64,000 nucleotides of DNA from Cytophagaceae bacterium (GTDB lineage: Bacteria; Bacteroidota; Bacteroidia; Cytophagales; Spirosomataceae), in assembly GCA_005791165.1 (NCBI GenBank), contig SXXW01000008.1:26145-90144 (forward strand), read 5' to 3'. Within the stretch, counting starts at the first letter, position 1; the number at the start of each line of letters is the position of its first letter. This document shows positions 45,266 through 54,723 of the stretch, piece after piece. A model generated the notes under the pieces. It was not told the origin of the DNA, searched no databases, and saw nothing but the letters and a program-made list of their open reading frames with translations. A program made the position numbers and the translations under genes.

Positions 45266-46399
45266 CTACACTTTCACCTTTTTGCCCGTACGAACAGCCT
45301 CATAAATCGCATCCACAATACGTAAATCCCTTAAGCCCTCTTCCCCATCCATAGGAATGATAGGCTGCTTGCCATCCAATAAAATCTTAGCCATTTCATC
45401 CATTTGAACCGTTTGATGCGTCACATGTGGAAACTCAATCTCGCCTTTATTCGTTCTCGCCATAATTGGACCATATCCAGTAGCCGGCTTTAACTCAGCA
45501 AATCCCTTGGTTCCATCCATAAAAAAGCGGTCCAAATTATTTAAGGCGTAGGTCGACAAACAAGATGCGACGGCACCGCTTGGGAAACCCATTTGGAACT
45601 GAATCGTCTCATCAACTCCCTCCTTAAATTTCACAAAGTCCGTCTTCGTTTCTTGGGCCGTAACCCAAATAGGCTCCTCTCCAATCATATACCGTGCGCC
45701 ATTGATCGAGTAAATTCCAATATCCATCATGGAACCACCCCCGGCCAAGGCCTTATTCAACCTCCATTGCTTCGGATCCCCAATCACAAAACCTGACAAG
45801 CCTTGGAAAAACAAAATCTTGCCAAATTCTCCCTCCCGACGCATACGGACAACTTCCAATGTTTTGGGTTCAAAATGCATGCGGTAACCGACCAACAAAT
45901 GTACCCCGGCCTTCTTGCAATAATCGATCATTTCCTTTCCCTCCTTGGCATTCAAAGCCATCGGCTTTTCCACAATCACGTGCTTGCCCGCCCGTGCAAT
46001 CTGGATGGCATTGTCTTTATGCAAAGCATTAGGTGTGATGATATATACCGCATCCACTTCCTTATTGTCTTTGATTTGATCGACGGTCGAGTAATTATAG
46101 CGGCTCGACTCCGGGACTTGATATTTCTCGCCCCAGGAGGCCAATTTAGCCGGCGTGCCACTCACCAAAGCCGTAATTTTAACTCGAGGACATGCCTGAA
46201 TCGCTTTGGCCACCATATTGCAGTATCCTCCCAAGCCCATCAAAGCTACCCGTAAAATTGGGCCATCAGCCACCATAGTGTTAGAAATTTGAGGCGCAGT
46301 CAAACCTGATTTTTCAAGTTCATTCGCTGCAGAAGCAGCAAAAGGCATCGCCATTAATGGCAATGAAAGTCTTTGTATAAAATCTCTCCGAGTACTCAT
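45266..46399 (-). CDS. Second exported Gfo/Idh/MocA-family oxidoreductase
   Basis: Protein of 377 residues. The start at 46399 gives MSTRRDFIQRLSLPLMAMPFAASA, a twin-arginine leader. An open frame reaches 46435. The Rossmann fold is RVALMGLGGYCNMVAKAI, the catalytic region is IVEKPMALNAKEG, and the GFO C-terminal domain begins with LLVGYRMHFEPKTLEVV. It looks like a 1,5-anhydro-D-fructose- or glucose-fructose-type oxidoreductase, but specificity cannot be read. It is 19 bases downstream of the ThuA-like gene, forming a two-gene unit. Confidence 0.92.
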   Translation of the reverse strand: MSTRRDFIQRLSLPLMAMPFAASAANELEKSGLTAPQISNTMVADGPILRVALMGLGGYCNMVAKAIQACPRVKITALVSGTPAKLASWGEKYQVPESSRYNYSTVDQIKDNKEVDAVYIITPNALHKDNAIQIARAGKHVIVEKPMALNAKEGKEMIDYCKKAGVHLLVGYRMHFEPKTLEVVRMRREGEFGKILFFQGLSGFVIGDPKQWRLNKALAGGGSMMDIGIYSINGARYMIGEEPIWVTAQETKTDFVKFKEGVDETIQFQMGFPSGAVASCLSTYALNNLDRFFMDGTKGFAELKPATGYGPIMARTNKGEIEFPHVTHQTVQMDEMAKILLDGKQPIIPMDGEEGLRDLRIVDAIYEAVRTGKKVKV

Positions 46400-46418
46400 A
46401 TGTTCAATTTTTTTGTTC

Positions 46419-47423
46419 TTAATCCTTAAATTCACGTTTACTCACTACATCCGGTTTAGGGAAATCAGTTGGGATGGGAATATCCACTTTGCCAGTCGCT
46501 GCCCATTGTGTTCCACGCAAGATACTTGTGATAAATCCGACGCAACTAACGGAATAATCCGCATGGCCCATGGGCGTATGAAAAATTCTTCCTTTGCCAT
46601 AATTGATCGTTAATAACATAGGCTCATGTCGGCCTGATCCCTTATTTTCAATAGATGAAAATGACGTTCCCAACACCTCCATATTCTCTGCAGGGCCCCT
46701 TAATCGATCATACATCTCATCTTGGGCATGCATCCAGGTCAACGGCATTCCCTTGGTAATCGGGTGATTTGCATTGCGAATCGTAATAAGATAATCTTTC
46801 TGTGGCCCGTGTGAACCCGCACGACCAGGTGCCATATCACGGACCAATTGGTTATTTAGGTCATAATACACATAAGGACCATCCTTCTCGGTCCGATTAC
46901 CCCAACCCCCAATACCAATCATCTGATTATAGGCGGGCCACTCAGGAAATGAATTATCTGCCGCGTGAATGATCACCAAACCGCCTCCTTTTTTTATAAA
47001 TTTATCAAAATCCTCTTGGGTTTGTTTTGGCCAAGGCGCTGCATTCCAACCAAAATTACAAATCACGACATCGTATGCTGCGAAGTTGGGATGAAAACTA
47101 GAATCCATCCTCGACTTAGGTAAATCTACTGTCGCCGCAAGCCCAGGAATCTTATATTTATCCACAAAACCCTTTCCATTCCACGTATATTTTGTTCTTT
47201 GAACATCAACAGAAAACTTACCTGTTTCCTCTAAATAACGCTTCATCATATACGTTATCTTGGCCCATTGGTCATGGTTATTTTGACCGTCGACAATCAA
47301 GGTCTTAATGATTTTAGCTTTTACATTTTTTGGAGGATTTGCAAACCCTACATAAGAGCTTGATGCTAAAAAGGCAATGAATAAAAGGACGAAGATCGGC
47401 CTCAGGGAAGAAATGGTTTTCAT
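46419..47423 (-). CDS. Secreted ThuA-like (trehalose-utilisation) domain protein
   Basis: Protein of 334 residues with a Sec leader (MKTISSLRPIFVLLFIAFLASSSYVGFA). The start ATG 47423 is chosen over an open frame to 47504. The ThuA fold, related to class I glutamine amidotransferases, is visible in IIKTLIVDGQNNHDQWAKITYMM, VVICNFGWNAAPW, GGGLVIIHAADNSFPEW and the C-terminal GKGRIFHTPMGHADYS. ThuA proteins accompany sugar-oxidoreductase genes and take part in 3-keto-sugar metabolism, possibly as hydrolases or isomerases. The function here is not proven. It is co-transcribed with the downstream Gfo/Idh/MocA gene. Confidence 0.88.
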   Translation of the reverse strand: MKTISSLRPIFVLLFIAFLASSSYVGFANPPKNVKAKIIKTLIVDGQNNHDQWAKITYMMKRYLEETGKFSVDVQRTKYTWNGKGFVDKYKIPGLAATVDLPKSRMDSSFHPNFAAYDVVICNFGWNAAPWPKQTQEDFDKFIKKGGGLVIIHAADNSFPEWPAYNQMIGIGGWGNRTEKDGPYVYYDLNNQLVRDMAPGRAGSHGPQKDYLITIRNANHPITKGMPLTWMHAQDEMYDRLRGPAENMEVLGTSFSSIENKGSGRHEPMLLTINYGKGRIFHTPMGHADYSVSCVGFITSILRGTQWAATGKVDIPIPTDFPKPDVVSKREFKD

Positions 47424-47547
47424 AGGTTCAGGTTTATTTTTTTTGAATTTACCAAAAAATATAGAATTTCCATCTGAAAACAAAAATTGAAATTTTTCTT
47501 TCAAAGGATTCAGCGATAAAATTTTGATATTATTTAATTCTAATGCA

Positions 47548-48645
47548 TTATGAATTCAATTCATCCAACAGATCGAACGCCCGCTCAATAATTTGATGCA
47601 TGTCGTAATATTTATATTCGGCCAATCGACCCCCAAAATACACATGGGTCTCCGCATCTGACAAAGCCTTATATTGACCATAAATGGCATTATTTGCTTG
47701 ATCATTCACCGGATAATAGGGCTCTGTCACCTTGGCCACATACGGTTCAGGATATTCATACGTGATGCAAGTCGTATCGGTTTGACCAAACTCAAAATGT
47801 TTGTACTCAATGATACGCGTATAAGGGACTTCCGCATCCGTATAATTCATCACGGGAACTCCTTGATAATTATCCGTATCGGTTAATTTCTTATGCTCAA
47901 AACGCGTGGTTTTGTATTCCAAAGGGCCAAATTGATAATCATAATACGCGTCAATAGGACCGGTAAATATAATATGTCGGGCTTTGGCATCCCAGGCCGA
48001 CTTATCCGCCAAGTAATCCGTATCTAATTGGACCTCTATTCCAGCCAGCAACTTTTCGAAAATCTGGGTATAACCGCCGATGGGGATACCTTGGTATGGA
48101 TCGTTAAAATAGTTAGTATCGTAGGTAAAACGAACAGGAAGTCGCTTAATAATCTCCTTAGGCAATTCATTTGGAGGTTTCATCCATTGCTTTGATGTAT
48201 ACCCCTTGATCAGTTTCTCGTACACATCTCTGCCCACAAGTTTGATCGCCTGCTCCTCTAGGTTTTGTGGCTCCCCTATTTCCTTCGACTGCTCAGCAAT
48301 AATGGCCTTCGCCTCATGCGGATGCGTCACTCCCCACAGTTGGTTAAAAGTCCACATATTAAAAGGAAGGGCAAATAATTCGCCTTTGTAATTTGCAATG
48401 GGCCGATTGGTAAAATGATTGAACGTAGCAAATTGATTAATCCACTTCCAAACACGCTCATTGGACGTATGAAAAATGTGCGGACCATACGTGTGCATAT
48501 TAATGCCGTCAATTTTTTCAGTATGGCAATTTCCGCCAATATGACTCCTCTTCTCTAAAACAAGGCATTTAAAACCCTTATCTGTTAACTCCCTCGCACA
48601 AACGGAACCAAAAAATCCTGAACCGACAATAATATAATCGTACAT
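47548..48645 (-). CDS. glf: UDP-galactopyranose mutase
   Basis: FAD enzyme of 365 residues that turns UDP-galactopyranose into UDP-galactofuranose for surface glycans. The N-terminal dinucleotide motif is IIVGSGFFGSVCARELTDKG, followed by LEKRSHIGGNCHTE and TYGPHIFHTSNERVWKWINQF, which is diagnostic. Further on there is LIKGYTSKQWMKPP and the C-terminal GRLAEYKYYDMHQII. It is a single gene in a region otherwise devoted to exported catabolic proteins. It could work with the glycosyltransferases at 40-43 kb. Confidence 0.96.
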   Translation of the reverse strand: MYDYIIVGSGFFGSVCARELTDKGFKCLVLEKRSHIGGNCHTEKIDGINMHTYGPHIFHTSNERVWKWINQFATFNHFTNRPIANYKGELFALPFNMWTFNQLWGVTHPHEAKAIIAEQSKEIGEPQNLEEQAIKLVGRDVYEKLIKGYTSKQWMKPPNELPKEIIKRLPVRFTYDTNYFNDPYQGIPIGGYTQIFEKLLAGIEVQLDTDYLADKSAWDAKARHIIFTGPIDAYYDYQFGPLEYKTTRFEHKKLTDTDNYQGVPVMNYTDAEVPYTRIIEYKHFEFGQTDTTCITYEYPEPYVAKVTEPYYPVNDQANNAIYGQYKALSDAETHVYFGGRLAEYKYYDMHQIIERAFDLLDELNS

Positions 48646-48783
48646 TATTTGTAAATTTTATTTTTCAATGAATAAATTTCCATAAAAAAAACATGATTAA
48701 AAAATGGTACAAGTTTAATAAGTGAACAAAACCTATTAATCTATTTAGAAAGAACTGTAAAAAGCATTACTAAATTACTAACC

Positions 48784-48810
48784 TTTGAAATATAGTCATT
48801 TGGGTAAAGG
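48784..48810 (+). promoter_or_regulatory. Motif shared with 59191-59217, upstream of the URO-D-like gene
   Basis: A 27-base stretch beginning TTTGAAAT and ending CATTTGGGTAAAGG lies 54 bases before the ATG at 48865. 24 of 27 positions are identical to the stretch at 59191-59217 before the sugar-isomerase-like gene. It contains AAAT/ATTT inverted half-sites and an ATTTGGG reminiscent of the -7 element. This suggests a shared promoter or operator. Confidence 0.55.
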
Positions 48811-48864
48811 TTTTTAAAAATTGAAAATTAAACAGGAAAAAAACTCTATTTAAAACACTATACT

Positions 48865-49923
48865 ATGAAAAATTCCTCCAGAAGAAATTTCTTGAAATCA
48901 AGCTCATTAGGTACGATAGGCCTAATGGGGGCTGTGCAAGAAAGAAATCAAACACAAACTTCCCCATTGAATGCGAAGGCTAAATCCAAAAGGGATTTAA
49001 TGGAAGACGTGCTCCAAAAAGGATCTAAATCCGATTATATACCTGCAGGTTTTTTTATGCACTTCAATAAAAAAGGGGATGAAGCAGTTAAAGCCCATAT
49101 GAATTATTTCAAAGCGACTCAAATGGACTTTGTCAAAATTCAATTTGACGGAATGAGTCTGCCGCTCAACGAGCAAATAAAGACAGCAAAAGATTGGTAT
49201 AAACAACCGATTATGCCCGAGTCCTTTTTTGAGCCTATACTATACGTCATTAAAAATATAGTCAAAGAAGCGAAATCAGAGGCCATGATCATTCAAACAC
49301 TTTACTCGCCCTACCAAATGGCCAAACAAGCCGTGCCCTGGGAGTTGCTTGTTAAACATGTCAAAGAAGATCCAGAGGCAGTGTGTCGTGGCATGGAAAA
49401 CGTAACTCTTTCCATTTTAAATTTCGTTCAAGCGGCTGCTAAATTAGGCGTAGATGGATTTTATACCTGTGCACAAGGGGGTGAAACAAATCGCGTAGCC
49501 GACTACCAATTATTTAATCGGACGATTAAAAGTTTTGATATGCTTCTTTACAAAGAAGTGTCCCAATTAGTTCCCTATAACATCCTCCACATCTGCGACT
49601 ATGACGGCGAATATGAAGGTTTTACCCCTCGTTTCCAAGATTATCCTGGACAAATTGTTAACATCCCCCTGCAAGCGGATGGAAAAGTTTTAACCTTGCA
49701 AAAAGCCTCTGAAATCTTTGATAGACCTGTTATGGGCGGATTGGATCGACATGGTGTTATCTCAACGGGAACCGTGGACCAAGTTAAAAAAGCTACGTTG
49801 GACGTATTGAAAAATGCTCCCAACCGGGTGATTTTAAGTGCAAATTGCACCGTTAGTAATACCACGCCCATCGAAAATTTAAGGGCAGCCATTCAAACGG
49901 CACATGAATTCAGAAAAGGATAA
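48865..49923 (+). CDS. URO-D-superfamily protein with twin-arginine-like leader
   Basis: Protein of 352 residues with SRRNFLKSSSLGTIGLMGA at the N-terminus, a Tat-type leader. The rest is a TIM-barrel resembling uroporphyrinogen decarboxylase and corrinoid methyltransferases: HMNYFKATQMDFVKIQFDG, AAKLGVDGFYTCAQGGE, LHICDYDGEY and MGGLDRHGVISTGTVDQV. It is unlikely to be heme-pathway HemE, because of its leader and its neighbours (sulfatase 19 bases downstream). Export and a non-heme role are inferred. The gene starts a three-gene unit with the sulfatase and the BNR protein. Confidence 0.75.
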   Translation: MKNSSRRNFLKSSSLGTIGLMGAVQERNQTQTSPLNAKAKSKRDLMEDVLQKGSKSDYIPAGFFMHFNKKGDEAVKAHMNYFKATQMDFVKIQFDGMSLPLNEQIKTAKDWYKQPIMPESFFEPILYVIKNIVKEAKSEAMIIQTLYSPYQMAKQAVPWELLVKHVKEDPEAVCRGMENVTLSILNFVQAAAKLGVDGFYTCAQGGETNRVADYQLFNRTIKSFDMLLYKEVSQLVPYNILHICDYDGEYEGFTPRFQDYPGQIVNIPLQADGKVLTLQKASEIFDRPVMGGLDRHGVISTGTVDQVKKATLDVLKNAPNRVILSANCTVSNTTPIENLRAAIQTAHEFRKG

Positions 49924-49942
49924 ACTTCAAACCCATTAACCG

Positions 49943-51334
49943 ATGATCAAAAAAGCACTCTTTTGCTTATTTTTCGCCCTACCTTTTTTTAATGTTTTGG
50001 GCCAAAATACAGCTAAAAAACCCAACATCCTTTTTATCGTCGCAGACGATTGGTCCAAACATGCAGGAATCTACGGAGATAAGGTTGTGCGAACACCGAA
50101 TATCGATAAATTAGGAAAAAATGGCTTGATTTTTGACCAAGCGTTTTGTTCAGCAGCCTCCTGCAGTCCTTCTAGAGCAAGTATTTTAACCGGAAAACAT
50201 CCTCATCAAATCGCAGAAGGAGGAAATTTATGGGGGAGTCTTCCCGCAAGCATTCCCAATTTTGTAAGTCTCATTCAAGCATCAGGTGGTTTTGTGGGTA
50301 GTGAACAAAAAGGATGGGGCCCAGGAAATTTTAAAATAGGTGGATACAAAGACAATCCAGCAGGGAAAAACTTCAAAAATTTTGAAGAATTTTTAGGGGC
50401 AAAGCCAAAAGACAAACCTTTCTTTTTTTGGTTCGGATCCATCGATCCCCATCGTGATTATGTAAAAGGAACTGGTGAACAAGCCGGACTGGATCCACAA
50501 AAAGTAAAAGTTCCTGGATTCTTGCCCGACACCGATGTAGTTAGAAAGGACATCTTAGATTACTATTTTGAGGTAGAAAGATTTGATAGCAATGTGGGTA
50601 AACTCATCGCCACTTTAGAGTCAAAAGGTGAATTAGAGAACACGCTGATTGTCATTACTAGTGATAATGGAATGCCTTTCCCAAGAGCAAAAGCCACTTG
50701 CTATGATTCAGGAACCAATATACCGCTCATTATGTATTGGAAAGGTAAAATAAAACCTGCCCGCTCCAGCGAATTAATAAGTTTAATCGATTTGGCACCT
50801 ACCGTCTTAGACGTTATGGGCATCCAAAAACCCACAGATCTTCCGTCAAAGAGTCTGACCAATTTGATTAATGGTCGGCCCATAGCCAATAGAAATGCTG
50901 TTTTTGTAGAAAGAGAAAGACATGCCAATGTAAGAAAAGGGGATTTGGGTTACCCGGTTAGGGGTATCAGAACGAAGGAGTTTTTATACCTGCGCAATTT
51001 TGAACCCAATCGTTTTCCAGCTGGAGATCCACAGAAATGGGTAGCCGTAGGTCCCTACGGTGACATAGACGATTCGCCGTCCAAACAATTAATCATGTCA
51101 GACAGCAGCAATTATGCCTTCTTTTTTAACCGCACGTTCAAGAAGAGAGGTTCCGAGGAATTATATGATTTAAAAAATGACCCGAGCCAATTGCATAATT
51201 TGGCCAATGAAAAACGATTTGAGAAAGCAAAAAAATACTTGAAAATCGAATTGGAAGCTTGGATGAAACGAACGAATGATCCGCGTCTAACAAACCCAAA
51301 TACAAATCTTTGGGATAAATATCCATATTATTGA
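49943..51334 (+). CDS. Secreted formylglycine-dependent sulfatase
   Basis: Sulfatase of 463 residues with a Sec leader (MIKKALFCLFFALPFFNVLGQ). The metal site starts NILFIVADDWSKHAG. The active-site CSPSR at about residues 71-75 carries the cysteine that becomes formylglycine. VITSDNGMPFPRAK and the C-terminal ELYDLKNDPSQLHNLA complete the family pattern. It removes sulfate esters from a sugar. No formylglycine-generating or anaerobic maturase gene is in the window apart from the structural GldK. It ends two bases before the start of the BNR protein gene (51337). Confidence 0.95.
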   Translation: MIKKALFCLFFALPFFNVLGQNTAKKPNILFIVADDWSKHAGIYGDKVVRTPNIDKLGKNGLIFDQAFCSAASCSPSRASILTGKHPHQIAEGGNLWGSLPASIPNFVSLIQASGGFVGSEQKGWGPGNFKIGGYKDNPAGKNFKNFEEFLGAKPKDKPFFFWFGSIDPHRDYVKGTGEQAGLDPQKVKVPGFLPDTDVVRKDILDYYFEVERFDSNVGKLIATLESKGELENTLIVITSDNGMPFPRAKATCYDSGTNIPLIMYWKGKIKPARSSELISLIDLAPTVLDVMGIQKPTDLPSKSLTNLINGRPIANRNAVFVERERHANVRKGDLGYPVRGIRTKEFLYLRNFEPNRFPAGDPQKWVAVGPYGDIDDSPSKQLIMSDSSNYAFFFNRTFKKRGSEELYDLKNDPSQLHNLANEKRFEKAKKYLKIELEAWMKRTNDPRLTNPNTNLWDKYPYY

Positions 51335-51336
51335 TC

Positions 51337-52506
51337 ATGAACAAATCGATGAAAATTTTCTTGGCTTCCCTACTTGTTTGCGGGTATCTAATGGCTTATG
51401 GCCAATCTAAAGTACCCGGAACAGTCATTGCCTATAGCCCCGCGTCAAGTGGTTTATACATCGGATCGCCGAGTATCGTTGTATTGGCCAACGGACATTA
51501 TTTAGCTTCGCATGATTTTTTTGGGCCTAAATCCACGGAACATACCTCCGCCATTTCACGCATTTACAGGTCAAAAAACAAAGGCAAAACGTGGGAAATG
51601 ATCAGTGAAATCAATGGTCAATTTTGGTCTAAATTGTTTATACATCAGTCTAATTTATACCTCATGGGAACCCATAAGCATCATGGAAATGCCATTATCA
51701 GGCAATCCATGGATGAAGGCGAAACATGGACCAACCCCGCGGACGCTGAAAATGGGTTATTATTAGCCGGCGAATACCACTGCGCTCCGATGCCCTTAAT
51801 CATCCATGAAGGCCGATTGTGGCGAGCCATGGAAGATGCGATGGGGCCAATTAAAACTTGGGGAAAGCGGTATGGAAGTTTTATGATGTCGATTCCTTTA
51901 GACAAAAATCCGATGCAGGCGGCCAATTGGACAAAATCGAATGTGTTGGGATATGACTCAACTTATTTCAATGGGGCATTTGGCGGTTGGATCGAAGGAA
52001 ATGCCGTAGTAGGCCCTGATGGAGGAGTTTGGAATATGTTGCGCGTCGACAATAAAAAAAGTCTACAAGAATATGCGGCGATGGTAAAAATTAGTGCGGA
52101 TGGAACGCAGGCTATTTTTGATCGATCCACGGGTTTTATCCCATTCCCTGGAGGGTCTAAAAAATTCACGATTCGATTTGATCCTAAAACGAAGCTTTAC
52201 TGGACACTAAGTAACTTCATTCCTGAGGAAGTCAAAAATGCAAACCCCGGTAAAAACCCAGCATCGATCAGGAATACCTTGGCCTTATGTTTTTCAAGCG
52301 ACTTGAAAGATTGGAAAATAAAAAAGATTGTGTTCCAACATCCTGATGTGATCAAGCACGGGTTTCAGTATGTTGATTGGCTTTTTGACGGAAAAAATAT
52401 TTTGCTGGCTTGTCGGACTGCCTACGATGATGCCTTTGAGGGCGCGCATAATAATCATGATGCCAATTACCTCACATTTTTTCGAATCAAAAAATTTAGG
52501 AAATAA
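51337..52506 (+). CDS. Secreted BNR-repeat, sialidase-like propeller protein
   Basis: Protein of 389 residues with a Sec leader (MNKSMKIFLASLLVCGYLMAYGQ) and a sialidase-like beta-propeller. Asp-box repeats are visible (YRSKNKGKTWEM, RQSMDEGETWTNP, FSSDLKDWKIKK). True sialidases also need an Arg triad and a Tyr/Glu pair. I can see candidate residues (GEYHCAPMPLI, NAVVGPDGGVWNMLR) but cannot confirm them. It may be a glycoside hydrolase of another family. It belongs to the unit with the sulfatase. Its stop lies one base from the stop of the converging DUF3500 gene. Confidence 0.78.
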   Translation: MNKSMKIFLASLLVCGYLMAYGQSKVPGTVIAYSPASSGLYIGSPSIVVLANGHYLASHDFFGPKSTEHTSAISRIYRSKNKGKTWEMISEINGQFWSKLFIHQSNLYLMGTHKHHGNAIIRQSMDEGETWTNPADAENGLLLAGEYHCAPMPLIIHEGRLWRAMEDAMGPIKTWGKRYGSFMMSIPLDKNPMQAANWTKSNVLGYDSTYFNGAFGGWIEGNAVVGPDGGVWNMLRVDNKKSLQEYAAMVKISADGTQAIFDRSTGFIPFPGGSKKFTIRFDPKTKLYWTLSNFIPEEVKNANPGKNPASIRNTLALCFSSDLKDWKIKKIVFQHPDVIKHGFQYVDWLFDGKNILLACRTAYDDAFEGAHNNHDANYLTFFRIKKFRK

Positions 52507-52507
52507 A

Positions 52508-53518
52508 TTAGTGAGCCGTTTTATAATGCTCCAATAACAAATCACCGCCAAAATCATTTTTCAAATCTCGAATGACCGAATGCACATGGTTGGCATTGTT
52601 CTGAGTATTGTCGTATTCAATCAAAACAGAAGGTCCCTGAATCCGATAATAAGTACCCTTCCCAATCACAGGTTCGGTATGTCCAGCCCATGCAAACCAC
52701 AAGTTTTCAAGCCCCGCTTTTTGAATATCTTTCACCATACTTTCGGCCAATAAATGTGAGTAGCGGAAAACATATAGGCGAACAAGGGCAAGCATCATCG
52801 CTTTTTGCTCCTTATTCAAATCGCTATATTTAACACCTTTGGGGTCCCCGATAAATGCACTTCTTTTGTCAAAAGTCAAAATATCCGGGTAGGCAACCGA
52901 GTCGATCATCGCCTGTTTAAACTGAACTTTATTCAAGGAATGTAAAAGATCGAAACCTAAATCAGATTCCTCTTTTAATATTTGTGTGCCCATCGCAGGC
53001 CCTCTAGGTACGATAGCTGGATTAGTGCCCAAGAACCCAGGAGTCCCCGAAACCAATAATTTCTGATCGAATGAAAAATTAAATGAAATGTGATGGCCTT
53101 CAAATCGCCATCCCCAGATATTCTTTTCAGAAGGTATTCCAAAAATAGTAAAATGGTAATTACCCGGATCGCGGTATTTATCCTCCGGTTTTCTTTTTTC
53201 CAGCTCCTTCAGTATGGCTTCCAATTTGACGATATCGTTGGTCTTTTTATACGTCTGATCACTCAAACAAATCTTCAACAAACCTAAACCTACTTCTATT
53301 TGCTCGGCAGACATTTCATTAAAAGTGACCCCTTTCCGCTTGATGGGTACAAAATGAAAATTATACCGTTCATTATTATCAAATGGAAAAAGTGTTGAGA
53401 GCTTTTGCTCCTCCGTTAATAACTCAATAAAGCGATTGGCTTGTTTAACGGCATTTTGGCCTAAACTCGAATGTGCGAATGTGCCAAATAGAAAAATCAA
53501 AAAAAGTAATTTTTTCAT
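52508..53518 (-). CDS. Secreted DUF3500-family protein
   Basis: Protein of 336 residues with a Sec leader ending near SLGQ. The DUF3500 pattern is present: RFIELLTEEQKLSTLFPFDNNERYNFHFVP near the start, then PGNYHFTIFGIPSEKNIWGWRFEGHH, SFDQKLLVSGTPGFLGTNPA, FAWAGHTEPVIGKGTYYRIQGPSVLIEYDNTQNNANHVHSVIRD-type sequence, and DFGGDLLLEHY at the end. The function of the family is unknown. The conserved His residues would suit a metal site. It is transcribed alone towards the BNR gene. Confidence 0.85.
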   Translation of the reverse strand: MKKLLFLIFLFGTFAHSSLGQNAVKQANRFIELLTEEQKLSTLFPFDNNERYNFHFVPIKRKGVTFNEMSAEQIEVGLGLLKICLSDQTYKKTNDIVKLEAILKELEKRKPEDKYRDPGNYHFTIFGIPSEKNIWGWRFEGHHISFNFSFDQKLLVSGTPGFLGTNPAIVPRGPAMGTQILKEESDLGFDLLHSLNKVQFKQAMIDSVAYPDILTFDKRSAFIGDPKGVKYSDLNKEQKAMMLALVRLYVFRYSHLLAESMVKDIQKAGLENLWFAWAGHTEPVIGKGTYYRIQGPSVLIEYDNTQNNANHVHSVIRDLKNDFGGDLLLEHYKTAH

Positions 53519-53625
53519 ATAGGTTTATGTTACCGAAACAAGTTAGGATTATTTATTTTATTACGCCAAAAAAATAGCTGATTTTACGGGATTTCGGGAA
53601 GGTACTTAGAAAAATTAATGCAACA

Positions 53626-54357
53626 CTAAAAACTCCAACCAGAAGATGATTTGTTGGCCTCCAACGAACCCTCAATATCATCAGCGAGGGAGGAGAAAAA
53701 ATCTAAATTTGTCAACTTCTCAATTTGGTCCACAGAAACAATAAAGTTTTTTAGCGGCAAGGAAGAGCCCGAATTGCTCAACAAAAATCCAATCATTTTG
53801 GGGTTTGAACCTTCCTTGAAAATTATCTTATAAAACGAGCAAGGCACAGTGATGCCTCCGCCAATGGTTCCACAGGTATTCGTTAAAACAGGTCCTGTCA
53901 CCACATAAACACCCCCTAAACTCAACGCGTTTTCACGTACTTTATCTTCTAAATTGCTCCAAATTCCTCGATTAAACGATGGGGTCATCGGGGACATATT
54001 GGACATGAAAAAGGTTTCTGACATGGCGATTAAATTCAATTTGAAATCGGCAGCAGGGGCTAAATGTCCACGATCAAATCCAGATCCTTGGTAAGATGTG
54101 CTCGTCACTGGATTCAATTTAACGGAGGGGTCTATACGAAAGTCATCCGTTCTTTCTTGCTTGCCATTGATCGACGCAATAGACAAATAATAAAAGGCAT
54201 ATTCAGCTTGGCGGTCAGACGGCGAATAGGATAATGTATAATAGGTATGTGGGATTTTATAGCCTTTGGCTACTTGCGGTACATAATCTGCCGACGGATT
54301 TATTTCATCCTGGGCGCAAGAAATGAATAGGAGAAAAAAAATGGCAAATTTTGACAT
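53626..54357 (-). CDS. DNA/RNA non-specific endonuclease, lipoprotein form
   Basis: Nuclease of 243 residues of the NUC1/Serratia-nuclease family. The leader has lipobox LFISC (Cys14), so the mature enzyme is a surface or periplasmic lipoprotein. The active site is FDRGHLAPAADFK with the catalytic His, followed by MSNMSPMTPSFNRGIWSNLEDKVRE, including the metal-binding Asn. It probably digests extracellular nucleic acids for phosphate or nitrogen. It is a single gene, 366 bases from the next unit. Confidence 0.93.
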   Translation of the reverse strand: MSKFAIFFLLFISCAQDEINPSADYVPQVAKGYKIPHTYYTLSYSPSDRQAEYAFYYLSIASINGKQERTDDFRIDPSVKLNPVTSTSYQGSGFDRGHLAPAADFKLNLIAMSETFFMSNMSPMTPSFNRGIWSNLEDKVRENALSLGGVYVVTGPVLTNTCGTIGGGITVPCSFYKIIFKEGSNPKMIGFLLSNSGSSLPLKNFIVSVDQIEKLTNLDFFSSLADDIEGSLEANKSSSGWSF

Positions 54358-54723
54358 GTAATGAAAGAAGCTTGAATAAATGTAAGGAATAATTTATTGA
54401 CAAAGGTTTGTTGGCATATTTGACAATTCTTTTTTATTCGATTTTTCATTTAAAATCACTTGATTCATTCAAAATTAGGGTATGCTTGAGAAAAAGATTT
54501 TGGATAGTTAATGGGTATGAAAACTTGTTTTTCGGCTATTAATAGAAATTAGAATGAGGCCCTACAAGGTACTAGACAAAAGGACTAAAGTCCAAGAATT
54601 ACTATCTAATTCCTGCTATTTCATTTGAATGTCTATTTTCAGATCATCGCATCAACTTAAATAGGCAAGCTTAATTTTAATAAAATATGTTTAAATTAGA
54701 AAAAATTTAATTTATCCATTAAC
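54358..54723. other. Intergenic region without a recognisable gene
   Basis: This 366-base stretch between the diverging endonuclease and NanA-like genes is AT-rich and has stops in all frames. It contains a small inverted repeat, GGACT-AA-AGTCC, at 54582-54593. No clear TAnnTTTG promoter with a properly spaced TTG is seen, although both flanking genes must be transcribed from here. Confidence 0.6.

Noticed and set aside
45803..46255. 150-codon plus-strand open frame
   Set aside because: It is antisense to the Gfo/Idh/MocA gene and rich in His/Asn/Phe without a domain pattern, as expected for a shadow frame.
48865..49923. Annotation as hemE of the heme pathway
   Set aside because: The twin-arginine leader and the linkage to a sulfatase and a BNR protein do not fit, although hemD and hemN occur elsewhere in the window.
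54582..54593. Small inverted repeat GGACT-AA-AGTCC as a terminator or operator
   Set aside because: The 5-bp arms and lack of a T tract are too weak to support either function.
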